DNA of 64,000 bases. Source: Euphorbia lathyris (Eukaryota > Streptophyta > Magnoliopsida > Malpighiales > Euphorbiaceae). The stretch covers positions 129,955,929-130,019,928 of the forward strand of contig NC_088911.1 of NCBI RefSeq assembly GCF_963576675.1, in the 5' to 3' direction. The translations under genes and the position numbers were made by a program. Shown here one piece after another: positions 11,860 through 22,970 of this stretch (positions within the stretch are counted from its first letter, which is position 1; every line of letters begins with the position of its first letter). The notes beneath the pieces were generated by a model. The model did not search any database and was not told where the DNA came from. It saw only the letters and a program-made list of their open reading frames with translations.

Positions 11860-12205
11860 GAAATGAATAATGTTTTATTAACTGAGTTTTATGTTTGAAG
11901 TCGGCTGTTTTCCCTTAATTTATATATAATTGCGTGCTTATATTTTTCGTAATGCATTGAATCTGTATTACACAGTACGATAGATTGAGTACTATAAATA
12001 CTCTCTTATGTAAACCTAATGTGTAATCTGATTTCCACCTCCTTAATAAACGCTATTCTCCTTCTGCCCGTGGATAAACGCTATTCTCCTTCTGTCCATG
12101 GATTACCCAACATAACATTGGTGAACCACGTAAAATCTGTGTTTCGTATTTCATTTATTTATCTTTCGCTAAATCCGCACAACAATATTAATTAAATTTT
12201 TTTCT
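11860..12205 (+). mobile_element. Probable LTR fragment (Copia-like R/U5) in HAK copy B intron
   Basis: TATAAATA at 11993-12000 is followed by a region in the style of plant Copia R/U5: CTCCTTCTGCCCGTGGAT, then GGTGAACCACGTAAAATC. A 28-bp piece beginning ATAAACGCTATTCTCC is tandemly duplicated at 12046 and 12074. No second LTR, primer site or coding region, so a solo LTR or fragment. Ends approximate. Confidence 0.45.
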
Positions 12206-13537
12206 TGGTATAGAATCTTTGTATTGGCCACAGTTCATTGTAGCAGTATTGGCAGCAATCATTGCTAGTCAATCATTAATCTCCGCTTCCTTCTCCATCA
12301 TCCAACAAGCAGTAGCACTCGGGTGTTTCCCTCGAATTAAGGTTGTTCATACATCCGCACAACATGAAGGACAAGTTTATGTTCCCGAAATCAACACACT
12401 TTTAATGTTGGCTTGTGTTGGAGTCACTCTCAGATTTAAAAACACTTTAACAATTGGCAACGCATACGGTAACATTATCAGCTAACAGCAACAGTTATCA
12501 GCTATATTTAGCGTTTTCAATGGTATATTAATTCGATTTTTTCTTGTTTTTTTTGTAGGAATTGCTGTGACATTTGTTTTTGTGATTACATCTTCATTTC
12601 TAGTTCTAATTATGGTTATGATATGGAAAACAAACATCATACTCATAATCATCTATATCTTAACAATTGGTGTGATTGAATTGACATTTTTGAGCTCAAC
12701 CCTTTACAAGTTTTCTGAATGAGGCTACCTTCCTCTACTATTTGCCTCAATAGTTGTGCTCATTATGTTCTTATGGAACTACGAGTACGAGCTCGAAAAC
12801 AAAGTTGCGGTCGAGAGACTTACGGACATTATCGAAGATGAAAGAGTTCACCGAGTTAAAAGACTCGGCTTATTCTACACTCCATTAGTTCATGGCGTAA
12901 CTCTAATATTTACACATTATATATCGAGTGTCTCGTCTTTACATTCGGTGGTCGTGTTTGTATCGATCAAATCATTGCCTATAAGCAAAGTTTCGGTAGA
13001 GGAGCGGTTCTTGTTTCAGCGGGTGAAGCGGGGCGAGATGATATTCCGTTGCATTGTGAGATACGGGTACAAAGATTCGAGAAAGGATCAGGAGACGTTC
13101 GAGGGAACGATGGCTAATCGGTTGAAAGTGTTTATAGAAGAAGAAAATGAGGTAGAAAAAGAATTAGGGTTAGTTGATAAAGCATTGGAAGATGGAGTTG
13201 TCTATCTAATGGGAGAGGGGATTGTGATGGCTTCAAAAGGGTCATCATTTGTTAAAAGATTAGCAATTGATTATCTTTACAATTGGCTAAGTAGGTGTGT
13301 GAGGCAACCTGATGAAGTTTTCTTGGTTCCTCGGACACATTTGCTTAAAGTAGGCATGACTTATGAGGTTTAATATGTAATGATGCTCCGGTCGCGACGG
13401 GTGGAGTCAGAGTAGAAGGGTCGAGTAAGAAGCAGTTTTAAAGGGTGGTGAATGGGATAAAATAAACCGAGTTCCACATCGGAAATGTAGAAATGGTCTA
13501 TATTAGCAAGGTATGTTTTTAATATATATATACAAAC

Positions 13538-13540
<3 letters not shown>

Positions 13541-13600
<60 letters not shown>
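13541..13600. repeat. (TA)n(GT)n microsatellite
   Basis: About 24 AT dinucleotides followed by six GT dinucleotides, roughly 170 bp after the HAK copy B stop. A poly-C tract with a CA repeat follows at 13782-13817. Confidence 0.95.
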
Positions 13601-13781
13601 TTTAATTAAATGTAAAGTTCAAGAACTGAAACATAAAATATCTACATGTATTAAGTCAGATTATCCTTCCTATTGATTAGCACACTTTATTTATAAGCTT
13701 AATACATCAGTCGCTTTCTATATTTGTCAAAAAAAAATTGATTGCCTCATGGAACTTTCATGTTATTCGGATAGCTTGTAA

Positions 13782-13817
13782 CCCCCCCCCCCCCCCCCCC
13801 ACCCACACACACACACT
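13782..13817. repeat. Poly-C tract followed by (CA)n
   Basis: About 19 consecutive C from 13782, then ACCC and a short CA repeat. Length is prone to sequencing or assembly error. Confidence 0.9.
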
Positions 13818-13899
13818 AGGATCACATGATATCCCACACAACGTCATTTACAAACATGCTTTAAAGTTTCAATCATATTCATTCATAAAACTATATCCT

Positions 13900-16136
13900 T
13901 TAGTTTCCATTTTACTCTTAAAATAATCTCATTCTATGTCAACTTCAATCTCATATAAACCTTACATATTATACATAGAAGAAAACATTTACAATTTACA
14001 ATACATGTTTAAGTCATTATCCTACATAAAGGATTTACAAAACAAAAATACATCAAAATACTCCAAAATGCCTAGACGAGAATAGACTAGCACTGTCGGT
14101 GTGACCTTAAACAAGAAGAACTCCACAAAACCTGTAAAAATCTGTTGGCAAATGATGAGCTGCCTACTTAATAAACATATTACGCATATATGTATATAAA
14201 AGTAATGGAAAGAACACATATCAAAATATATATCATTACTAAGTTAGAATGGAAAGATATTCACTTGTTTCACTTATTATAGTAATACTTATTTCAGTAA
14301 GTAAGGGCCCTGCTATACTTAGATAATATATATATAATGGTCCTTGGGCCCAATCTATATCTCGGCTCACTAAATTTGGAATACAATCATCTGTGCTACG
14401 GAGGAGTTAAACTCAACTCACGTACTCATATATCTCAACACATGTGCTTCCGGCTCATAATATTCGGATAACACTCTCAACCAGGACCATTTCACATATA
14501 CATCGAAGCAAGCTCATACTAATGTCTTATCAAACCATTATTCAGTTCAAGTATGTGCACAAGGCTCAACATGCCACATTTGTACTCATAACACTGCAAC
14601 ATACTCAATCATATCACTTTCATATCTATCACAACGTATCACAAACACTCAAACATTATTCACATCAGATTCAACCATATCTCACACTCAACGAGTCACA
14701 CTCCATAATATGTTCATACACATATATAAGCAATATGCTTACTGTCGCACTCAGTTTGATCTATTCTACACGATCGGGTGTGCGTTCAATTGCACCTTGT
14801 CCTCCTAATGTCATATAACATTTATACAATTAGTCTTAATATAAACTTAATGACAATGTAAACTAATGCATGCTATATGATATTTACAAGACACTAACTC
14901 CACAAAGTTCATGCAATCTAATCCTTTTGTCTTAGATCATCACATGACCTACTTGCACACATTCTGCCATAACTATCTCTATGTGAATCCAAATTCCTTG
15001 TTTTTTAAACCTACTGAAACTAGACATATATGGGTATAACATATTCAAAATTCATATTCATATCACTTCTACATAATATATGGCATGCAAAATGATTCTG
15101 TCCTGTTTCCAGCCAGGAAACAGACTGCCCAAATTTGCATCTACCATAATTCACTCAACCTAGCTCACACTAAACAAAATGGATTACCAAATTCTTTTAC
15201 AACCATATACTTCAAGTAGTTAGAAACACGTTTGTATGAATAAACTTTCCCTATTTCTGACCCTAAGGTCCTCAAACTACTACATCAACATGGCTGCCTC
15301 ACATGACATTCAATTTTGAGGCAGTCATGCTCCATCTAGGATTTATTCATCTATATATTGAATTAAAGCACTATATTTTACAGAGAGTTTATTAACATAT
15401 ATATGAAAATAGTTGATTCTTTATGTCTTTCTAAATTCGAACAATATCAAGATGAAAAACATGTTCCAAGATGACTGAAAGCAGTACCCTATATTTCTGT
15501 TTAGGGCACTTGATACATATCTTCCATTTAGACAGCCTAAAACAACACAAAAACTCAACAAACTCAATCACAACTCATCCAAAACAAATCCTATCATTAT
15601 ACTTAGGTATTTTTAGAATCTCAAACTCATAGAAAAGATGCTAAAACATCATACTAACCTTTAATTTGTGTCTATCACCTAGTATGCTTCCTAACTTGAC
15701 TTGTTTGGCTTGAAAATGGAAGAAATTGGAAGAGTTTTCTTTGGAGAATATTAGGGTAAGAAAAAGGAAGGTTTGCTGAAGCTATGGTCGAAAGTTTTGG
15801 CTAAAATGATAAGAATGGTGTCTTGTATATCCTTTTAAATATGAAGAGGTATAATTTGTCTTACAATGGGTGACATCTCATGCTTAGTGAGATGCTTGCT
15901 CACAAACCTCAAATTCAGCTCTCCAAAAGTGCAATTTAATCAATTTATGATATATGCATTCATTCATTTAAGTCCTAACTCAATTAACCAATCGTTACAT
16001 CTTAACGACGCACTAATCGTATTATACATATGAAACTTCTAATGATAATGAGATAAATCTAAAATGTATGTACTCAATTATGAAAACATATATGAATGTG
16101 GGAAGACTCATATGTTAGGGTTTTAAGGATGTTACA
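13900..16136 (-). mobile_element. Possible minus-strand LTR, G-poor on the plus strand
   Basis: The plus strand from about 13900 to 15650 is strikingly poor in G and rich in CA, CAT and ACTC words, the same strand bias seen in the non-coding LTR element at 52249-57916. The right end reads GGATGTTACA (16127-16136), i.e. the minus strand starts TGTAACATCC, a common Ty3/gypsy LTR start in plants. A polypurine-rich stretch at 15700-15790 resembles the promoter-proximal part of such LTRs. No left end, target duplication or partner LTR was found. The 124-codon frame at 14444-14818 has no recognisable domain. Confidence 0.35.
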
Positions 16137-16137
16137 C

Positions 16138-16992
16138 AACTCCCTCAATTTGTCTAGAATGAAGTCAATTAATCTCTTAGTTATCAGATTATCTCCCTCA
16201 ACTTGTTTAAAACGTAGTCAATTAATCTCTTAGTCTCACGTGGCGTCGAGGGTGAAATTTCTTCCATTTAAAATATTAGAAGGAATAGCATTTTCTGAAA
16301 TTGCTTTTTCTCTTCTCCTATCTTCTGAAATCATTTATTTCTATTGAAATCGTTTCTTTTGTTAGTTTGCGTTTATTCTTTTTTTCTAATTTGGTTGTTT
16401 TGTTGTACATTGTTAGATTTATTCTCTTGAAATCATCTATTATGTTTGTTGAGCATTTTTTTTCTATGTTCGGTGACTAAGAAGATTTGAAGATTTTTAA
16501 TGATAAAGTTCCAAAGAACTTTTACTTCTCAGTGCTTAAACGTGCTCGAGATTATTTACTCCAAACTTGAAAGTGATTACTTGAGATTTTCACTGATTGA
16601 ATTAGTGATCGAAGACATTAAAGCTCTTCATTCAAGACTCTTTCGATTGCTTGAGATTTTTTAGCGATCGATTTAGAGATTGTTTCAATTCTTCCAGCAA
16701 ATGTTTAATGTATTTTTTCCACCGCTAGTTTCTTACTAGTCAACATGTGGGCTACAGTCAAGGGCTCTAATCTGTATTTAATGGACTGAAGAATTAATTG
16801 ATGATATTTTAAGCAAGTTGATGGACTATCAGGACAACATGAAATTTTTCACATGTACTAACTTGTAGCTTCAATTGGTCCGCCAAACTTATTTTTTAAG
16901 ATATATATAGATGGTGACCAATCAAGTTTTTTTGGACAAGTTCATGGATCAATTGATTACGTTTTAAGTAAGTTGAATGAGCTATCGGCACA
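16138..16992. repeat. Non-autonomous element(s) with ~45-bp terminal repeats present in several copies
   Basis: Related blocks: CCCTCAATTTGTCTAGAATG at 16142 and CCCTCAACTTGTTTAAAACG at 16195, both followed by TAGTCAATTAATCTCTTAG-like text; inverted forms at 16783-16832 (GATATTTTAAGCAAGTTGAT) and 16945-16992 (TACGTTTTAAGTAAGTTGAA). Thus two left-type and two right-type ends enclose about 550-850 bp, suggesting nested copies. A related pair lies at 26740-27060. No transposase. Confidence 0.55.
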
Positions 16993-17047
16993 ATATAAGA
17001 ATTTAGGGTCAATCAAACTTTTTAGACAAGTTTAGAGACACAACTAG

Positions 17048-17640
17048 ACCTGTTCATAGGTTGGACCAGGCTTAATCCATTTTTCCTCTAAACTACTTTG
17101 TCCAAGCTGAACCCCGTCCACATTATATTTGATATCAGGCTTAGGCTGGCCTTGGCCCAGATAAGAAAAATGATTCTCAAGTCCAGTCAAGACTGCCTAA
17201 TTAATATATATTTATCTGACCCCTCCTTGTTACCAAAAAAAATTAATATATATTTATAAAAAAAATTAATTATAAAAAAATATTAATTATAAACATGAAC
17301 AGTAAAATATAAAAAATTAAATTTTTAATTAATTAATTCAATAAAACTCTGTAAATATAATATCATGTGATAAAAAAATATGTAATAAATTAATAAAAAA
17401 TCAAATAAAGGTAATAAAAAATATAAAAAGGTATATAATATAACGACAAGTCGGGTTGATTGAGTTCAGACTTTTAAAATAAATCTCGAAACCAGTCCAT
17501 TCTATACATGCACTTGAGCGGGTTTAGATTGAATCAGTTTAATCATTAAATATATATATCCAAACTCAATCCATAAAAGACGGATTAAACTGACTGAGCG
17601 AGTTAGCGGACTCATCAACAACAAGTGTAGACACATTTTG
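17048..17640. repeat. Degenerate hAT-like MITE
   Basis: Begins AGACCTGTTCATAGGTTGGA and ends GTTAGCGGACTCATCAACA, with GGCTTAGGCTGGCC and GACAAGTCGGGTTG inside and a very AT-rich centre. This matches the style of plant hAT MITEs that carry a gacctgttcat start. Ends imperfect. From 17641 to 19400 I see only AT-rich DNA without a gene. Confidence 0.4.
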
Positions 17641-19411
17641 TAAGCCTCAATTATATATGTTGTACGGAATAAGGATAATTGGGTGATGTTTTCAAGGCAG
17701 AGTTGATGTTTTTGTCCCCCACTTTGTCTATGTTATTCTTATTTTGATGCATCCTCCTCCCATGTGTGTGGACTCATGTAAATTCCTTGACAAGTGTGAA
17801 GAAGAAACCCCTAAATTAGTATAATTGGATTAGTTTTTCGAAACCCTAACCGAGTTCTTTTAACCCAATTGGAAAAATCCTCTACTTGTTCTTATTTAAT
17901 TAATATAATTAGTACTAAGTCTAGATGCTAATTGATTTAAAATTATTTAAATTGTGGTCCATCATTTCCCTACATCTTGGATTAAAGAAACCCTAACCCT
18001 AGATCTACTTAATTGTATTTAATTCAGATAATCTTATTTGGGTAACAAAATCTACAAATACTAGAAGAAATTGTGAATATTTTAACTAAATATATAGATA
18101 ATAATTTAATAAACAAGTTTTAGAAGTTTTTGGAACAAAATCCACTTATTTTTTAGATTTAAAAACCTAATTTTTGTTCCTAAAAAATCCTATAAAAAAT
18201 ATTACTAGTTAAGAAGAAAATGAAAAAAAGATAAAGATAACAGAAATTCTAAAAGTCAAGTCAAGTTTTTACAAAAAATCCAAAAGTCTGGTCAAGTAAA
18301 TGAGAAGTTTTATGGTACTAGCTACTCTTTTAATTATAAAACAATAAGTCTATCAAAAAAAAAATTATAAAACAATAATAGTATTTTTTTTTTATTAAAC
18401 TCTATAAATATCTAACAACAAACCTTTGATTTTTATGTATTTTTAAGGAGTATATATTCTCATAAGAGTATTTTACGAAGTGAACTATAGTAATTAAGGG
18501 TGTTTGATTACTCGATCTTCTCATCATATTCACATTTTCAAATGAGTGTATGAAAATGAGAATTTTAGGTGTTTTAGTTAGAGGACTGTTGTTTGTTTTT
18601 TATATATGAAAATTAACTTTTTTCGATGTGTATCCATGCTTTTTAGAAAAACAATTTTTTTCAACAGTAGACAATAATAATAAATAAACCAAACGGACAT
18701 GAAATAAAACTTAATTTCATGAAAGTCACTAAATTTCATTTTACTTCAACTAGTCCTTAGTCGAGTAAGAGAAACACGAGGGGAGATGTTTCCATTCCAA
18801 CACTGGCCTCTAACCATTTCCTAGTCGCCCTAGTTTTAAACTTCTTTGCAGATGGTCCGATGGATGGCCAAGTGTGCAACAATCTGAATATGAAGAGGTA
18901 ACGTCGGGGTGCAAGGTCTTACGAAAGAGCGATTCTAAATGATGGAGATGGAGTAACAGTATTTGATAATGAAAATTGAGAGAGTGACTAGGGTATTATT
19001 AGTATGGTTATTTCCAATATATATGGACATGTTTTCAAAATTGCGAGAGATCAAGGGATTGAATTTCAACTAAAACTGATAACATTTGTATAGTATTAGA
19101 CCATGTTATGTACAATTAGTGTTGTAGTTGACCATCTTCTTTATACAATATATGGGTTCAAAGACGAACCAATCGAAAATTGATAGGCCAATAATGACTT
19201 GGTCCGGACATGAAAGGTAGATGAGATCAAAGTAAGACAATATTTACAATTATATGTTGGGATTCAAAGATGAACTTAAGTTAATTAAGATGATTAAACA
19301 AACTTTGAGATTTATCGCATAAAAAGTTAATTAAGATGAACTCACCTTGTGTTTGATCAATGCCTAATTGATATTTTTTAAATGTTTTGGTAAAATAATA
19401 ATAATAATAAA

Positions 19412-19953
19412 GCTCCAGTTTTCATGGAGTTTACCGACAACCAATTAATGGATACTCAAGACCCTCTTAATTCTCTTGGATTTGTCCGTCCGTGCACCTA
19501 CTCCTTCCACAGTGTGATTGAGATGCTTTCAGATGATATATGAGTGCTCAATTGATATTTTTTAGGTGATCTAACAATAAAAAAAAATAAAACTTCCTGC
19601 ATAGAGTTTTTCGACAGTTTTCATTCAGTTTTTTGGCAGTTTTCAGTGATCAATGGGTGCTTTGAAAACCAAAAAAGCTCCAGTTTTCATGGAGTTTAGT
19701 GACAACCAATTAATGGATACTCAAGACCCCCTTAACTCTCGTGGATCTATATCCATCCGTGCACCTCCTCCCTCCCCATTGTGATTGAGATGTTTTCGGA
19801 TGATATATGAGTGCTCAATTGATATATTTTAGATGATCTAACAATAAAAAAAAATAAAACTTCCTGTATAGAGTTTTTAGACAGTTTTTATTCAGTTTTT
19901 TTTGACGGTTTTCAGTGATCAATGGATGCTCTGAAAACCAAAAAAAAAAAAAG
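19412..19953. repeat. 265-bp tandem duplication
   Basis: GCTCCAGTTTTCATGGAGTT starts at 19412 and again at 19677. The two copies match through CAATTAATGGATACTCAAGA, GTGATTGAGATG, GAGTGCTCAATTGATAT and TTTTCAGTGATCAATGG, with scattered differences. It lies about 170 bp beyond the 3' end of the NF-YB coding region. Confidence 0.9.
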
Positions 19954-20120
19954 TAAGGATATATACTAGAATTATTTTGAATACCAACTAAAATAGATTC
20001 TTACTCATAGATAAGTTCTGAAATTGATAAATCAATATATCATCTCACAAAATTGATTAGGAGAAAATCAAAAAAGAAAAAAGAAAAAACCATGATCTTG
20101 ATCACCACCAATTCATAAAA

Positions 20121-20600
20121 TTAATCATCATCATCATCATGGTTTTGATTAAAAGAAATTTGATTAAAAATCCCTGAACTGCCCGGAGCCGGAACAACCA
20201 CATCTTGATTCCGTCTATATCTCGTCGGAGATACTTCCAAAACACCGCTCGAGCTTCCCTTTTCTTGATTCGCCGATCTATCCCCTTCAATTTCCCTATA
20301 CTTTTCCAAATACCTCCTCAAAGGACCTGAATGATCGTCAAATCCTAGAGTCGCCATAGCCCAGCAAACATCGTCTCCGTTAACCGTCTTCCTCCTCTCC
20401 TTTCTACACTTTTCCGACGCTTCTCCGGTGACGAAGCTTATAAATTCCGACACACATTCTTGCATCGTTTCTTTAGCTTCCTTCGAGATTTTCGCGTTCG
20501 CCGGCAAGATTTGCTTCATGATTCGGCCGACGTTTGCTATTGGTAACAATCGATCTTGCTCCTTGATGATTCCACCGGCTTCCTCAAAATTTTCTTCCAT
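20121..20600 (-). CDS. NFYB5: NF-YB transcription factor subunit (non-LEC1, NF-YB5-like)
   Basis: A single uninterrupted frame of 159 residues. NF-YB is the histone-fold subunit that pairs with NF-YC in the nucleus and, with NF-YA (or CONSTANS-like proteins), binds CCAAT promoter elements. The core runs from about residue 15 to 105: [18 protein letters not shown], then [39 protein letters not shown] and LGFDD. This is the typical NF-YB DNA-binding and heterodimer sequence. The LEC1-type Asp is replaced by the Lys of the non-LEC1 group ([11 protein letters not shown]). [12 protein letters not shown] and the total length are closest in my memory to Arabidopsis NF-YB5. The C-terminal tail ends in five Asp. 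The ATG at 20600 is the first one just ahead of the conserved core. Intronless, as is usual for many NF-YB genes. Orthology to NF-YB5 is less sure than family membership. Confidence 0.93.
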   Translation of the reverse strand: MEENFEEAGGIIKEQDRLLPIANVGRIMKQILPANAKISKEAKETMQECVSEFISFVTGEASEKCRKERRKTVNGDDVCWAMATLGFDDHSGPLRRYLEKYREIEGDRSANQEKGSSSGVLEVSPTRYRRNQDVVVPAPGSSGIFNQISFNQNHDDDDD

Positions 20601-20696
20601 CTTTTTCTTGAAAAGTCGGCGTGCTCTTCTTCTTCTTCCTTCTCCAACTAAACATATTCTTACATCTAGGTCAAAATACCTTCTTTACGTACATGT

Positions 20697-20706
20697 GTAT
20701 ATATAG
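20697..20706 (-). promoter_or_regulatory. Candidate TATA box for the NF-YB gene
   Basis: On the minus strand CTATATATAC lies about 97 nt upstream of the ATG at 20600, a normal distance for a plant core promoter with a leader of about 65 nt. The promoter beyond it runs into the triplicated repeat that starts at 20784. Confidence 0.5.
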
Positions 20707-20783
20707 TATATGTACACAAGTATATTCATACGTATAATTGTACGTATTATTAAGTGTATCTTTCACTTTGCTTTGCTATATAG

Positions 20784-21241
20784 TGTAATCTTTCCAAAAA
20801 AACCTATTTGTAATGGGCCCATCCTAAGCGGTGGATGATAGAGTCGGAGCACAATAAGGAGCTTTGAGGATTGCGATGGGGAAGGAAAAACTAAAATCTC
20901 ACGTCGAAAATTAAGAGATCTATCATGTAATCTTTCAAAAAAAACCAAAAAAACCTATTGTGTAATGGGCCCATCCTAAGTGGTGGACGGTGGAGTCGGA
21001 GCGCAATGAGGGGCTTTGAGGATTGCGATGGGGAGAGGAAAAACTAAAATCTCACGTTGGAAATCAAGAGATCTATAATGTAATCTTTCAAAAAAAACCA
21101 AAAAAAAACTATTGTGTAATGGGCCCATCCTAAGCGGTGGACGGTGGAGTCGGAGCGCAAGTTTTGAGCAATGAGGAGCTTTGAGGATTGCGATGGGGAA
21201 GGAAAAAGTGAAATCTCACATCGAAAATTAAGAGATCTATG
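20784..21241. repeat. Three tandem ~150-bp units upstream of the NF-YB gene
   Basis: Units begin with TGTAATCTTTC at 20784, 20926 and 21079 (142, 153 and about 163 bp). Each contains AATGGGCCCATCCTAAG, GGAGTCGGAGC, GCTTTGAGGATTGCGATGGG, and ends TTAAGAGATCTAT after a CTCACGTCGAAAA-type word. The third unit carries a small extra insertion near AAGTTTTGAGC. TCTCACATCGAAAA-like text resembles plant LTR start regions, so it may be a multimerised LTR fragment. It occupies the distal NF-YB promoter. Confidence 0.92.
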
Positions 21242-21364
21242 TTAATAAAATGTGTGTCCAATATATTTAGATATATTTAAAGTCGTGATAACTAACCCGA
21301 TGACCAAATAAAGCGAACAATATCTACATATCCTTTAAAAACTATTTATATGTAACGGTGAGCA

Positions 21365-21570
21365 TGTTGTCTAAGCGCTATGGTAGAAGTTACCGCTTTT
21401 TGCCTGATCTAAATGTAGCGTGGCTAAGTGGTGAAGCTCTTAGGCTAGTGGTTGAGAGCTTACCTATGTCTTGGGAGGTCATGGATTCGAATCACATCTG
21501 AGTCTGGTTGAGATTTTTCTTTCTTCTTTAATATAAGCACATTGTGCACAATTTTTTTAAAAAAAATATA
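21365..21570 (+). mobile_element. tRNA-derived SINE
   Basis: Pol III box A-like TAGTGGTTGAG at 21446 and box B-like GATTCGAATCA at 21484 are 38 nt apart, as in plant SINEs. Between them is AGAGCTTACCTATGTCTTGG followed by GGAGGTCATG. A T/A-rich tail ends at about 21567. It is not a tRNA gene because the cloverleaf cannot be completed. Start approximate. Confidence 0.7.
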
Positions 21571-21984
21571 GTGCTCCTAAAAGGAGCTATCATGCATAGC
21601 TAGTTTTAGGGTTAAAAATTATTCCTATAAATAATTATGAGATAACAGCCCAATTCAACATACCATTTTTAGAAAGTACTTTAATGTAAATGGTGTTAAA
21701 ATTTACTTTTAACATTTTCAGTCAAGATCAATTTCATCTCTATGTTACATTCAAAATGTCACATCGGACCTTCCAAACACGTAGTTAAAAAAAATCTGTT
21801 AAAATGCTAAGAACTAAGTTAGCCACGTATCAATTAATCATAATTTTTTTTTTATCAAAGTCTCTAAAATGTTTAATGTACTATTGATATAGTTACACAT
21901 AACCAACTAAAAATACCGAAATTAGTTCAATTTAACTTGTTTGAAAGATACGATATGATAGTTAAATAATGTCAAAGTAGTCTG

Positions 21985-22330
21985 TTTCATTCCCCTGTAC
22001 CACCCCGCGGGGAATCCCCATCTCACGGGTTTTCTCATCCCCCATTTCATATATATATAAAATATTAGTTCTATTTTTCCTCCATTTTCTTGGCAGTTGG
22101 TGTAGTATAACGACAAATAATAAGATTGAGTTTGAATCGAGTGGCAGAAAAAAAGAATAAAATTAACCTAACATAATAATTTTAAAAAACCATAAAAATA
22201 AATGTTAAATGGTAAATTACGGAGAATCCACGAGAATCCCTATGGATGCATATCAGGGACGAGTACAGAGATCCTCACATGATGGGATACCTATCTCCGT
22301 CCCCACTTGCGGGACAAAACAATTTCCATC
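21985..22330. repeat. GGGGA-rich inverted-type repeat
   Basis: CCGCGGGGAATCCCCATCTC at about 22005 is echoed in opposite sense by CTCCGTCCCCACTTGCGGG near 22297, with GGAGAATCCACGAGAATCCC between. The motif set matches the insert that replaced part of HAK copy B. Non-coding. Confidence 0.45.
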
Positions 22331-22473
22331 TCGTCTGAAGATTCTAATTGGAAATTTCTCATCCTTAACAAGGATAAGTTTCCATCCATTTGGAACTCTA
22401 ATCTTTTAGAAATATTTATACTCCCCCATCCTATAAATATTTGGTAAAAAAGTGTTTGCACACTACCAATAAA

Positions 22474-22970
22474 TGTAACACCCGTATAATTTTTTTTTTA
22501 TTTATTAATGCTTATACTCATAGTAATATTAAACACACACAGGGTAATGTGTACATATGTATTTATACACAAAGTTTACCAACTTATTTAGTCCAAAAGT
22601 TTACTTAAACTACATGCTTGTGAGGAGAGGAGAAAGAATGAGATGGAACCCAGCAGACCGATCTTTCATCCATGCTATCTACAATATTTGAACCTTCTAG
22701 AAACTCTTGTTCATCTACTTCGTCAACCAACTGAAAAATTTAGCGATTTATATGAGTCGCCACTCAGTGAATATAAACAATCAATGAATTACAAATCACA
22801 TACACATACACACGTACAAATTCATGCATATGCAAATGATAAGCCTTTTATTAATTTTGTTGTGACACCAGCAGCTAGACACTTCCCGGGATCAGGTAGC
22901 AGGTAAACGGTAACACATATATTGCTGTATAGCCTTGTAATTTCATAATTCGACATTTCAGTCCATGTAA
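22474..22970 (+). repeat. Possible LTR start (TGTAACACCC...)
   Basis: TGTAACACCCGTATAATT at 22474 is a common start for plant Ty3/gypsy LTRs. The following 450 bp are non-coding and include (CA)-rich text and CCCGGGATCAGGTAGCAGG. No 3' end or target duplication was identified. The 87-codon frame at 22643-22906 is not a recognisable protein. From 22980 to 23890 I see nothing but AT-rich DNA. Confidence 0.3.

Larger units (their letters stand above)
7808..13373 (+). pseudogene. HAK5: HAK5-type potassium transporter, copy B (broken tandem copy)
   Basis: Same family and layout as copy A, about 2.5 kb downstream of its stop. Exons: 7808-7936 (43 codons from ATG, acidic N-terminus), 9528-9756 ([14 protein letters not shown], [17 protein letters not shown] region), a remnant 9891-9972 (MVLGDGVLTPCIS), 11114-11585, 12214-12468 and 12559-13373 (ends [10 protein letters not shown]). 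Lesions seen: (1) the exon coding GGTFALYS to about residue K is missing and replaced by unrelated GGGGA-rich DNA at 9757-9890; (2) at about 11426 the LCLTG|ALFADLG junction has lost the intron present in copy A plus about 8 exon bases, giving a frameshift and a TGA at 11437-11439; (3) TGA at 12719-12721 where copy A has GGA (KFTDGGYLP); (4) six residues lost before ELENK. Because the surviving 3' block (12756-13373) is otherwise well conserved, silencing may be fairly recent. Could still be transcribed. Confidence 0.88.

Noticed and set aside
14444..14818. 124-codon plus-strand frame
   Set aside because: Low-complexity His/Ser/Thr-rich product in a G-poor LTR-like segment; long frames arise by chance when G is rare. 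No domain.
18930..18985. Possible HAK fragment (DGDGVTVF-like reading)
   Set aside because: Similarity to the HAK copy B junction is only about 20 bp and includes the non-HAK filler; judged chance.
21446..21494. tRNA gene
   Set aside because: Box A and B are present but the acceptor and anticodon stems do not form; the T/A tail makes a SINE more likely.
22643..22906. 87-codon frame
   Set aside because: No recognisable domain, CA-repeat-derived residues, within a putative LTR.
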